A stretch of 7,372 nt of DNA from Bacteroidales bacterium UBA1208 (GCA_002309955.1 DBXQ01000065.1:179-7550), one strand, 5' to 3'. Positions 1-5,624 are shown, counted from the first letter of the stretch. Translations and numbers: made by a program. The notes: a model not told the origin generated them from the letters alone.

Positions 1-1070
1 ACGGCGGAATTGCTGGAGAAGAGGACAATGTTGAACTTATCCTGTGGGTTGAGATTTGTGATGAGGTTGCGCATCAGTTTCTTGGATATCTCCATTGGAA
101 AGCCCCACATGGAGCCGGAGACATCGACAATGAAGATGTATTCGCGCGGAGGGATTTCGTCTTTCTGCACGCGCTTGGGCGGTTGCACCATGAGCATGAA
201 GAAATTCTCGTCCTGCCCCTCGTAGAGCATGAGGCCTGATTCGATGGTGTTGCCCCGCAGGGAGTAGTTGACAATGACGTCGCGATTGCCACCATTGGTC
301 TCAGAGGGGTCGAGGCGGACAACGGCCTGCTTGGCATCGGGGTTGGAGATGTTCATCTTATGCGTGGTGCAAGTGATATCCTGGATGGGGACGGCAGAGT
401 GGATGGCGAGTTCGTAGCCGAACTTGTAGGCAGGCATGACGCCCGAGTGAGTGTAGGGGGTGGCAACAAAGCCGTCGTCGGGGCCAGAGGGGGTCTTGGC
501 AGGGTTGGAGTAGCGGGGACCCACGACGGTGGGGTAGACAAAGCTGTACTGCCCCTTCTCCGGCACAAGGAGCTCGGTGTAGCGGAGCTCGACCATGATG
601 GTGTCACCAGACATGATATTGGAGACATTCATGGTAAAGACATTGGGACGGCTCTGCTCCAAAAGGGAGGCTCGTTTGCCCTCCTGCTTGGCTTTCTCGT
701 AGTCGGCACGAGCCTTTTGCTTTTCCTCAATCTGGGCACGGATGGTGCGGGTGCCGATGGTCATCTGCATGGAGTAAACTGCAGCACGGGTGGACATGGG
801 GAAGGTGTAGATGGCCTCGAGCGGGTTTTTGCCGCTGTTGACATAGACCTGCTTGATGGTCACGTCGGCAATAGAGCCGGAAATGGAGGTCTTGACCGAA
901 GTCTCTTTCAGCGGGAGTTGGTCGGTTCCGGGGTTCTCGCTGATGACGATGAAGTAGGGCGAGAGGGTTTTGTCCGGTTCGTCGTTTTCCTGTGCAACAA
1001 GATTGCTGCTGCCGAGCGCAACAAGGCAGAGAAGCGCGAAGCATTTGCTCCAGAATGAATGGGTTTTCAT
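1..1070 (-). CDS. Exported VIT domain / von Willebrand factor A domain protein (3' part outside window)
   Basis: The reading frame opens at an ATG at 1070 and stays open to the window edge, giving 356 codons with no stop, so the C-terminus is missing. Residues 1-26 form a signal peptide (basic start, hydrophobic core, likely cleavage after LVA before QEND), with no lipobox cysteine. Residues about 50-185 are a VIT (inter-alpha-trypsin) domain: YTFPM at 88-92, a charged EEKQKARADYEKAKQEG stretch from 115, and PNVFTMNVSNI at 142-152. From about residue 308 a von Willebrand A domain begins, with the metal-ion (MIDAS) motif DVSGSM at 316-321 (DxSxS intact); the edge falls inside this domain. Such proteins are exported and bind ligands through a divalent metal; the partner here is unknown. 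The methyltransferase-like gene lies 100 bp upstream on the same strand. G+C is high, about 55% or more in lines I counted. Family assignment is secure, cellular role is not. Confidence 0.93.
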   Translation of the reverse strand, partial: MKTHSFWSKCFALLCLVALGSSNLVAQENDEPDKTLSPYFIVISENPGTDQLPLKETSVKTSISGSIADVTIKQVYVNSGKNPLEAIYTFPMSTRAAVYSMQMTIGTRTIRAQIEEKQKARADYEKAKQEGKRASLLEQSRPNVFTMNVSNIMSGDTIMVELRYTELLVPEKGQYSFVYPTVVGPRYSNPAKTPSGPDDGFVATPYTHSGVMPAYKFGYELAIHSAVPIQDITCTTHKMNISNPDAKQAVVRLDPSETNGGNRDVIVNYSLRGNTIESGLMLYEGQDENFFMLMVQPPKRVQKDEIPPREYIFIVDVSGSMWGFPMEISKKLMRNLITNLNPQDKFNIVLFSSNSA

Positions 1071-1170
1071 GATGATGGGTTTTTTGATTGACAACTGAAT
1101 GACGTTTTTGTATGTTTATTTAGTACGATTAGAGCCAGAAAGTTTGCAAAAAATGACATGAGAGACAGAA

Positions 1171-1668
1171 TTATTTTGGCCGCTTGGGGAAGAAACGACC
1201 AGTTCGACGGCAATAGTCGTCGTATTCGGAGCCAAAATCGCACCGTAGGCGACGTTCCTCGCTGCGAACCTGCAGCAACATGACAGCGACATACAGAATG
1301 AATACGAGCAACGCTTGCCACGCCCAAAGCCACAGGCAGAAGCCAATGAGATAAAGGAAACTTCCGGAGAGCATGGGGTTTCGACTGAGGCGATAAGGGC
1401 CATCGGTCATCAGATGGCGGGTGCGGGGTGCCAGTTCGTGACCAAAAGCATCCATGGGGTTGCCGTCGCCCTTACGGCGCATATATACAATGGACCAAAC
1501 ACTGAGGGACAGCCCTGCCAACATCAGGATTATTGCAACAGCAATTCGGACGGATGAGGCTGGCCACTGGGCAGGACTGCCACAGCTCAGCCACATGAGG
1601 AAGGGCAACAGTCCTACGAACAGAACAGCTCCCATGGCGTAGCCAAGTATTTCTTTGAAGAGTTTCAT
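1171..1668 (-). CDS. Isoprenylcysteine carboxyl methyltransferase (ICMT/PEMT)-like membrane protein
   Basis: This 165-residue integral membrane protein has hydrophobic helices at about 7-28 and 40-63 and a helical hairpin at about 100-132. The family signature follows the second helix: GPYRLSRNPM at 89-98, then after the hairpin the EERRL...FG.EY..Y...RFFP block at 138-161, which in ICMT/PEMT enzymes forms the S-adenosylmethionine and substrate site. Bacteria lack prenylated CaaX proteins, so a lipid or small-molecule methyl acceptor is more likely; the true substrate cannot be read from sequence. Length is typical for bacterial members. The start at 1668 leaves only the divergent promoter region upstream. 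It precedes the VIT-VWA gene by 100 bp on the same strand and may share a transcript, as no terminator is visible between them. Confidence 0.88.
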   Translation of the reverse strand: MKLFKEILGYAMGAVLFVGLLPFLMWLSCGSPAQWPASSVRIAVAIILMLAGLSLSVWSIVYMRRKGDGNPMDAFGHELAPRTRHLMTDGPYRLSRNPMLSGSFLYLIGFCLWLWAWQALLVFILYVAVMLLQVRSEERRLRCDFGSEYDDYCRRTGRFFPKRPK

Positions 1669-1824
1669 ATTTTTTTTATTTGCTACTATTACAAATGGCT
1701 TTTACGAGGGGGCAAGGCTATACGAGTTGCCTTGGGATGGACGTACAACCAATTTGGCTAACAATATATTGCACTATATAAGGATTGCTTGTCATGACTG
1801 AAAGGAACCAGACTATTGGGAATG

Positions 1825-1860
1825 CAAAAATACAAAAAAACCATTTATCAGTAGAAAAAA
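1825..1860 (-). promoter_or_regulatory. Putative Bacteroidetes-type promoter for the ICMT-like gene
   Basis: Read on the minus strand, 1832-1825 is TATTTTTG, an exact match to the TAnnTTTG -7 box. About 21 bp upstream (1854-1860 and beyond) lies a T-rich run in place of the TTTG -33 box. The implied start of transcription is near 1818, leaving a leader of about 150 nt, longer than usual, which lowers confidence. Confidence 0.4.
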
Positions 1861-1912
1861 AAATACGAACGCCTGCCAAAAAGCATCCTTGGGGAATACT
1901 CGATGAGAAAAG

Positions 1913-1948
1913 TTTTTTTCTCCAATTCGATTATTTTGTGTAATTTTG
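1913..1948 (+). promoter_or_regulatory. Putative Bacteroidetes-type promoter for the gene at 1978
   Basis: TAATTTTG at 1941-1948 matches the TAnnTTTG -7 box exactly. A T-run at 1913-1919 lies 21 bp upstream where the -33 box is expected. The leader to the ATG at 1978 would be about 25 nt, normal for this phylum. Confidence 0.6.
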
Positions 1949-1977
1949 CGTTTTGAAACAAAACAATCTTACAAGAT

Positions 1978-2373
1978 ATGGCACAACTATCCCGCAAGGC
2001 AAAATTCATTACAATCGTGTCGTTATTAATCGCGATTGGACTGACCGTGTTCATCTATTTTCACTTCTTCTTTGTGTATAGCTCGGGTGTGAACGCCGGC
2101 AACATTAACTATATGCAGTGCGAAGGAATCATTTTCAAGACATATGAGGGCAAAATGATTCAAACTGGCTTTAAGACCAACGCTGGCGGAGTGAACACCT
2201 CGCTGCGGTCGAACGAGTTTAAATTCTCTGTCACCGACAAAAAGATTGCCGATACACTGATGCGCTGCTCGGGGAAGGAGGTTGAACTGCGCTGGAAACG
2301 CTATATGGGCACCCTGCCCTGGCGAGGCAACAGCCAGTATGTGGTGACGGAGGTGCTTTCGATTGAAGATTGA
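1978..2373 (+). CDS. Small membrane-anchored conserved hypothetical protein
   Basis: This 131-residue protein starts at an ATG about 30 bp after a good -7 box. Residues 1-8 are polar and basic and about 9-33 form one hydrophobic helix, so it is an uncleaved signal anchor with the remaining ~95 residues probably outside the cytoplasm. The exported part has GIIFKTYEGKMIQTGF (about 50-65), a central FKFSV strand and a late YMGTLPWRGNSQYVV block (about 109-123), suggesting a small beta-rich domain. From memory, proteins of this shape with YEGK...GTLPWRG motifs are widespread in Bacteroides and Prevotella and sometimes carry an unsupported enzyme name (6-phosphogluconate dehydrogenase); there is no dehydrogenase fold here. 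Function is unknown. The alkyltransferase gene follows by 69 bp on the same strand, with no terminator between. Confidence 0.8.
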   Translation: MAQLSRKAKFITIVSLLIAIGLTVFIYFHFFFVYSSGVNAGNINYMQCEGIIFKTYEGKMIQTGFKTNAGGVNTSLRSNEFKFSVTDKKIADTLMRCSGKEVELRWKRYMGTLPWRGNSQYVVTEVLSIED

Positions 2374-2442
2374 ATAATCTCTTGGCTATCTTATGCTTGA
2401 CGAGAATTGCCCATTATCATAGTATTAATACAATTCCGAGAA

Positions 2443-2775
2443 ATGAGCCAGAAACCGAGTACAGAAGCCCCATTACCATCTTTCGAAGAACTGCGTGAAG
2501 CAGTGTATGAAATCGTAGCTCAGATTCCCAAAGGGAAAGTGCTTACCTATGGAGCCATTGCATTGCTGGCAGGCTATCCCAACCACAGCCGTTTGGTGGG
2601 ACGTATTATGCGTAGCGCTCCCGATGGGCAGTTGCCCTGCCACCGTGTGGTGTCGGCAACCGGCCGTCTGGCTCCACATTTCCCTACTCAGGCCTCATTG
2701 CTCGCCGCCGAGGGCGTAAAGTTGTCCCCCTCGGACAAAGTCCCCCTAAAGACCTACCTCTGGCAGATTGACTGA
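2443..2775 (+). CDS. MGMT-family DNA alkyltransferase, single catalytic domain
   Basis: The 110-residue protein is only the DNA-binding/methyltransferase domain of O6-alkylguanine-DNA alkyltransferases (Ogt/MGMT); the N-terminal domain of full-length enzymes is absent. Visible elements in order are the winged-helix part with IPKGKVLTYGAIALLAGYP (the TYG tyrosine helps flip the base), NHSRLVGRIM (arginine finger position) and the PCHRVV active site with its acceptor cysteine. LLAAEGV near the end supplies the conserved glutamate. The cysteine separates it from alkyltransferase-like proteins, which have W there. The loop after the active site reads GRLAPHFPTQ rather than the GGY-type loop of classical Ogt, as in small MGMT-family proteins. 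I chose the ATG at 2443; a TTG at 2407 would add a hydrophobic tail unlike the family. It probably repairs, or at least recognises, alkylated guanine. Confidence 0.87.
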   Translation: MSQKPSTEAPLPSFEELREAVYEIVAQIPKGKVLTYGAIALLAGYPNHSRLVGRIMRSAPDGQLPCHRVVSATGRLAPHFPTQASLLAAEGVKLSPSDKVPLKTYLWQID

Positions 2776-2799
2776 ATGGTTTTTCTTTTCTTCACGTCC

Positions 2800-2818
2800 C
2801 TTCTGATTATTTCAGAAG
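2800..2818. repeat. Perfect hairpin downstream of the alkyltransferase gene
   Basis: CTTCTGA (2800-2806) and TCAGAAG (2812-2818) form a 7-bp stem with a 5-nt loop, 25 nt after the stop codon. It may end the transcript or protect its 3' end, but no clear T-run follows on either strand, so it is not called a terminator. Confidence 0.4.
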
Positions 2819-2977
2819 TCTGTTACAATGTTACAACACTATAGTTGTGAGGAGGATGTCTTTTCCTGATATGGGTTGATAGTTTTTGAATTGTAGCACT
2901 GAAACGCCACATGAGGGGAGAAAATCGATGACTCCTCATAGCATTTTAAGACAGCCCTACATTGGGTTCGTCTCGGC

Positions 2978-3532
2978 TTACTTCTCGATGAATGCGCAGA
3001 AAGCGTCGGCCTGCTCCTGTAGCTCGGCACGCTGCCCGTCGGTAAGAGATAACTCGCCTTTTGTCCAGGCCTCTAAGCCGAGAGCAATGCCTGTCTGTGA
3101 CTCGTGCATGAGGTCCATTTTCATGAAGTCAAGCAATTCAGTGAGCTTAGCGCGACAGCTCTGCGTCATATTCTTTCCTCCAGCACCACTGATGGCTACC
3201 TTCTTGCCAAGAGCTGCGGAGGGGTTCTGGAAGTTGCTCATGTCCATCGGGCGCGACAGCCAGTCAAGCAGGTTCTTCAGTACACCGGGATAACTGAAGT
3301 TATACTCCGGCGTGAATATCCACAGTGCATCGGCCTCTACCACATCTTTTCGTACCCGTTCCACGACAGGCTGCACAGGCATCTCTAAGTCCTGGTTCAT
3401 CATCGGCAGGTCACGATAGTCAAGGTACTTCACATTGCATCTGTCGGCAATCATCCCTTCAGTCACCTTCGCCAACTGCCTGTTAAACGACCGCTCCCTC
3501 ATGGAGCCAACGATAAACAATACATTTTTCAT
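2978..3532 (-). CDS. NADPH-dependent FMN reductase-family flavoprotein
   Basis: This 184-residue protein has the flavodoxin-like fold of the NADPH-dependent FMN reductase/quinone reductase family. Residues 9-18 (GSMRERSFNR) are the GSxRxxSxNR loop that binds the FMN phosphate. Residues 74-94 carry the signature TPEYNFSYPGVLKNLLDWLS, where the flavin ring and the dimer partner meet. KKVAISGAGG (about 110-119) is the third conserved strand and loop. Family members are soluble dimers that pass electrons from NAD(P)H through FMN to quinones, azo compounds, metals or free flavin; the substrate cannot be decided here. Length is typical. It has its own strong promoter, divergent from the toxin-antitoxin module, and its 3' end is separated from the alkyltransferase gene by about 200 bp. 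Confidence 0.9.
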   Translation of the reverse strand: MKNVLFIVGSMRERSFNRQLAKVTEGMIADRCNVKYLDYRDLPMMNQDLEMPVQPVVERVRKDVVEADALWIFTPEYNFSYPGVLKNLLDWLSRPMDMSNFQNPSAALGKKVAISGAGGKNMTQSCRAKLTELLDFMKMDLMHESQTGIALGLEAWTKGELSLTDGQRAELQEQADAFCAFIEK

Positions 3533-3565
3533 AAGTCAGTAGTTTTTAACTGTTATTACCATATG

Positions 3566-3596
3566 CAAAAGTACGCATTATTTCCAACACTGCAAA
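3566..3596 (-). promoter_or_regulatory. Strong Bacteroidetes-type promoter for the flavin reductase gene
   Basis: On the minus strand TTTG (3596-3593) is followed after 19 bp by TACTTTTG (3573-3566), matching both boxes and the preferred spacing. The ATG at 3532 lies 33 bp downstream of the -7 box. Confidence 0.72.
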
Positions 3597-3622
3597 TTAT
3601 TTTTTGTCAATTCAAATAATTT
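3594..3622. promoter_or_regulatory. Inverted repeat between divergent promoters, possible operator
   Basis: AAATTATTT (3594-3602) and AAATAATTT (3614-3622) are perfect inverted copies separated by 11 bp. They overlap the -33 boxes of both outward promoters, so a protein bound here would affect both genes. Because toxin-antitoxin operons are commonly autoregulated, the antitoxin is a plausible ligand; this is inference, and AT-rich palindromes also arise by chance. Confidence 0.4.
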
Positions 3623-3633
3623 TATTACTTTTG
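3603..3633 (+). promoter_or_regulatory. Strong Bacteroidetes-type promoter for the toxin-antitoxin operon
   Basis: TTTG (3603-3606), 19 bp, then TACTTTTG (3626-3633): both boxes and spacing fit. The leader to the ATG at 3654 is about 12-14 nt. Its -7 box and flanks (TACTTTTGCA) are the exact inverted copy of the divergent promoter. Confidence 0.75.
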
Positions 3634-3653
3634 CAGTCGTAAAAAACAACAAT

Positions 3654-3905
3654 ATGGAAACAGCAATTGCATACACAGACAATTCAGTTTCAATGCGCTT
3701 ACCAAGTACACGGAAGACTCGTCCTGTTCACGACGACATCGACCTTGACAACGACGAACTCAATGCGCAGGTGGAGGCCGAACTGGAAGATTTCTTCGTG
3801 CGTCAGCATGAACTGATGGACGGAGAGAGTCTGCCCGAAGGGTGCATCAGCCTTGAGGAATCCTACCGCAAGTCCATCAACCGACTGAATGAGCGCTATG
3901 AGTGA
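3654..3905 (+). CDS. Putative type II antitoxin, partner of the downstream ParE/RelE-like toxin
   Basis: An 83-residue acidic protein starts just after a strong promoter. Residues 26-50 are very rich in D and E (DDIDLDNDELNAQVEAELED) and probably helical; the C-terminal part (LEESYRKSINRLNERYE) is a second amphipathic helix. I see no clear ribbon-helix-helix or Phd/YefM signature, so the DNA-binding part is not identified; the N-terminal SVSMRLPS strand is the only candidate. The antitoxin role rests on position: first gene of the operon, 8-nt overlap with the toxin (or 17 nt if the toxin starts earlier), small size and acidity. Antitoxins bind and neutralise the toxin in the cytoplasm and often repress their own promoter. 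Confidence 0.75.
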   Translation: METAIAYTDNSVSMRLPSTRKTRPVHDDIDLDNDELNAQVEAELEDFFVRQHELMDGESLPEGCISLEESYRKSINRLNERYE

Positions 3906-4203
3906 ACGCAGGGTTGTTCTCACTGCCGAAGCAGACCGCGATATGGAGCGTGTCGAAGCCTATGTGGCGGAAATCTACCGTCCCGAAGCGGGTCAGCGAT
4001 ATGTTAGACGGCTCTACTCGTACATTTCAGAACTTTCCTTTGCTGCCAAATCCTTTCCTCTCAGCCGTCACCTCGTTGCCAGACGCATCCATCCCGAAGC
4101 CCGCACAATGGCAGTGATGCACCGCTGGACAATCATATTCCACATCTATGGCGACTACGTCATTGTTGACAGAATAATAGCATCGAAAATGATGACCGAA
4201 TAA
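3898..4203 (+). CDS. ParE/RelE-superfamily toxin
   Basis: The 101-residue basic protein fits the ParE/RelE toxin fold: an N-terminal strand (RRVVLTAEADRD), two helices with the AEADRDMERVEAYV and EAGQRYVRRLYSYI patterns, then strands RWTIIFHIYGDYVIVDRII. The AxxD in helix 1 and the late hydrophobic-I-hydrophobic strands with RII are typical of ParE-type members. The subgroups poison either gyrase (ParE) or ribosome-bound mRNA (RelE); sequence alone does not decide. The ATG at 3898 overlaps the antitoxin stop by 8 nt and is preferred for coupling; an in-frame ATG at 3889 would add three residues. No terminator follows directly; the structured segment beginning at 4286 is the next feature. Confidence 0.85.
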   Translation: MSERRVVLTAEADRDMERVEAYVAEIYRPEAGQRYVRRLYSYISELSFAAKSFPLSRHLVARRIHPEARTMAVMHRWTIIFHIYGDYVIVDRIIASKMMTE

Positions 4204-4285
4204 TATCAACACTAATAACAAAAATGACATAGAAACTGACATATTAAATAAGACATCATTTTGAGCTTGAAGCTCCCATGTCCCC

Positions 4286-4458
4286 CTTTTGGAAAAGCTG
4301 GTAACTTTCAACGGAACGGGGAAAGGGATGCGGAGGGTTCACGCATTGGCGTGAAACATCTTGCACCTTATCCGTTCCAAAGGTTCCACCAGCACCTTCC
4401 AAAAGAATAAGGACAACTTAACGAGATGGTTTGCGCCTTTCTTAATGTCCCTTATTCT
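4286..4458. repeat. Nested inverted-repeat segment of unknown function in a gene-free gap (4204-4548)
   Basis: The 345-bp gap has no convincing gene but folds on itself. Outer arms CTTTTGGAA (4286-4294) and TTCCAAAAG (4397-4405) pair over 9 bp. Inside lie GCTGGT (4297-4302)/ACCAGC (4388-4393), then AAC and TTT (4303-4308) with matching bases at 4379-4385, then GGAACGG (4313-4319)/CCGTTCC (4372-4378). An apical hairpin is TTCACGC (4338-4344)/GCGTGAA (4349-4355) with loop ATTG. Immediately right, AGAATAAGG (4404-4412) pairs with CCTTATTCT (4450-4458), extended by ACA/TGT past one bulged base. This may be a structured RNA, a miniature inverted-repeat element, or a folded recombination site. Frames of 70-94 codons across it on both strands are not believed to be genes. 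Confidence 0.6.
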
Positions 4459-4461
4459 AAC

Positions 4462-4493
4462 ATCGGCTTTCGGCTCAAAAGTCGGAAGCCGAT
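4462..4493. repeat. 13-bp hairpin next to the nested repeats
   Basis: ATCGGCTTTCGGC (4462-4474) pairs with GTCGGAAGCCGAT (4481-4493) around the loop TCAAAA; read as plus-strand RNA, two of the 13 pairs are G-U wobbles. The wobbles favour the plus-strand transcript as the folded form. No T-run follows, so it is not a classical terminator. It sits about 55 bp before the start of the membrane-protein gene. Confidence 0.6.
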
Positions 4494-4548
4494 ATTGTAT
4501 AATCATTTTAAAACTGAAAAGGCAACAGGATAAAATGGCCACACAAAA

Positions 4549-4956
4549 ATGGCAAGACATTGGGTTAAACTAGGGGATAATCATTGGGCATGGATGTCCG
4601 ATGAAGAATATAATAAGCATAATAGTTTAGGTTGTTTTGGATGGACTTTTGTAATTCTAATGATATTAAGCGCAATTATTACGACCTGCAATGATGAAAA
4701 GAAAAAAGATAAGAAAGAACCAAATGTGGAACAATCTGACAGGAATACCAAGAAGATATCGCAAAAAACTGAAACAGAAAATAATACCCTCTTGAATCCA
4801 ACTACAACACATGTTATTCAAGAGGAAAATGACAACCTTGAACCCGAATCAAGCTCTACACTTCAACTTCAATTAGACCCAATTAGCATTGAGGAAGAAG
4901 AACCAGAGGACAATATTCCTATTGAAAAATTTGAAAGTAATGATACTAATAATTAG
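4549..4956 (+). CDS. AT-rich single-pass membrane protein with acidic tail, unknown function
   Basis: I do not recognise this 135-residue protein. Residues 1-28 form a short polar, tryptophan-rich segment (WVKLGDNHWAWMSDEEYNKH at 5-24); about 29-47 is one hydrophobic helix with cysteines at each end. A lysine cluster KKKDKK (about 51-56) follows, then a ~75-residue low-complexity tail rich in E, D, N, T, S and Q. The lysines suggest the tail is cytoplasmic. G+C is about one third in the lines I counted, much lower than the genes to either side, which hints at separate acquisition. The nuclease-family gene starts 34 bp downstream with no terminator between, so the two probably form one operon. 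The start is uncertain: an ATG at 4535 in another frame gives only 12 codons, so 4549 is preferred. Confidence 0.6.
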   Translation: MARHWVKLGDNHWAWMSDEEYNKHNSLGCFGWTFVILMILSAIITTCNDEKKKDKKEPNVEQSDRNTKKISQKTETENNTLLNPTTTHVIQEENDNLEPESSSTLQLQLDPISIEEEEPEDNIPIEKFESNDTNN

Positions 4957-4990
4957 TCATTATCGAAAAAATAATTAATACAACTATCTT

Positions 4991-5578
4991 ATGGAAGATG
5001 TAGATTATTCACTCTTCATGCACGACGATTCCGAAAGTGACTATGGCAAAGAGGCCATGCTCGACTATCAGATGTCGTGGGTGATGCGCGTTGCCGCAAA
5101 CAAAGCAATACTGGAAAAGAACCCGACACTGCACAAACGCTGCACCGACATTCTGCTCAAACTTATTGGAAAGAGCGGATGCAATGACATCGAGATTATT
5201 AGCGTTGATGTGTGGAAACAATGGCAGCGCATCGATGTATCGGCAAATGTTATAATCAAATGCAACGGCAAAGATGAGAAACACCTCGTTGTATTAGAGG
5301 ACAAAGCCTACACGATGATTCACGGAGATCAACTCAACCGCTATGAGACAATCATCAATGAGACCTACAACAAGAATGACTATCTTAAAGACTTTGAGAA
5401 ACACTTTTGGGTAATCACATTCTTTAGCGAGTCGGAAGAAGGCTACAGCGCATTGAATTGGTATTGCAAGGATGCAAAAGCCGATTGGGGACTGCTCTCA
5501 TTCGAACAAGTAATTGATGATGATTACACGCCGACTGGCAGTGATTTGTTTGATGATTTTTGGATAAAGTCTTGGTAA
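4991..5578 (+). CDS. PD-(D/E)XK nuclease-family protein (PF14281-like)
   Basis: This 195-residue soluble protein shows the core of the PD-(D/E)XK fold. D82 in RIDVSANVII and E103-x-K105 in HLVVLEDKAY lie on neighbouring strands 20 residues apart and form the metal and catalytic set. QLNRY at 114-118 follows in a helix, as is usual in the PDDEXK_4 group of restriction-like and defence-associated nucleases. An upstream helix (about 20-42) should carry the first acidic residue. The catalytic residues look intact, so it is probably an active DNase, though some relatives are inactive. At 195 residues it is shorter than many members. The last gene of the operon, it is followed by a strong terminator. 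The nucleic acid it acts on and any partner beyond the membrane protein are unknown. Confidence 0.75.
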   Translation: MEDVDYSLFMHDDSESDYGKEAMLDYQMSWVMRVAANKAILEKNPTLHKRCTDILLKLIGKSGCNDIEIISVDVWKQWQRIDVSANVIIKCNGKDEKHLVVLEDKAYTMIHGDQLNRYETIINETYNKNDYLKDFEKHFWVITFFSESEEGYSALNWYCKDAKADWGLLSFEQVIDDDYTPTGSDLFDDFWIKSW

Positions 5579-5590
5579 AAGTCTTACCAA
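5572..5590. repeat. Small hairpin across the nuclease gene stop codon
   Basis: TTGGTAA (5572-5578, containing the stop TAA) pairs with TTACCAA (5584-5590) around a 5-nt loop. It has no T-run and may be accidental or help stabilise the 3' end. Confidence 0.3.
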
Positions 5591-5624
5591 ACCTATTGGC
5601 GAACGCAACATGCTTTTGGCAGAT

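Larger units (their letters stand above)
1669..1977. other. Divergent intergenic region without a gene
   Basis: The 309 bp hold promoter-like cores facing outward in both directions (listed separately) and no convincing gene; a 68-codon minus-strand frame from 2054 overlaps the plus-strand gene and its promoter and is judged spurious. If the minus promoter is used, the methyltransferase mRNA would have a leader of about 150 nt. That leader contains a small inverted repeat, CAAGGC at 1713-1718 with GCCTTG at 1729-1734, too weak to call a regulator. Confidence 0.5.

Noticed and set aside
360..1058. Long open frame of 232 codons on the plus strand
   Set aside because: It is the antisense shadow of the VIT-VWA gene, whose signal peptide, VIT motifs and MIDAS are unmistakable; the plus-strand product is glycine-rich and featureless.
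1848..2054. 68-codon minus-strand frame in the divergent region
   Set aside because: It overlaps the start of the plus-strand gene at 1978 and its promoter, and the product has no recognisable pattern.
2822..2837. Tandem TGTTACAA repeat (two copies)
   Set aside because: Only two 8-bp units in AT-rich sequence; no third copy or flanking structure supports a function.
2898..2940. ATGAGG...CCTCAT inverted repeat as a terminator of the flavin reductase gene
   Set aside because: The stem is bulged and lacks a T-run on the minus strand.
4225..4242. TGACAT direct repeat with 12-bp spacing
   Set aside because: Too short and too few copies to distinguish from chance in AT-rich DNA.
4416..4463. Integron attC-like site (ACTTAAC resembles the RYYYAAC core)
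   Set aside because: The matching GTTRRRY partner core is missing at the expected place, and no integrase or cassette array is visible.
4286..4500. Retron msr-msd RNA or group II intron fragment
   Set aside because: No reverse transcriptase follows and no domain V-like hairpin is present.
4462..4500. Rho-independent terminator for the toxin gene
   Set aside because: The stem is strong but no T-run follows on either strand.
4339..4573. 70-73 codon frames on both strands across the nested repeats
   Set aside because: The stems constrain both strands equally, no family pattern appears, and neither start has a promoter or a good context. A repeated element mis-annotated as genes is more likely.
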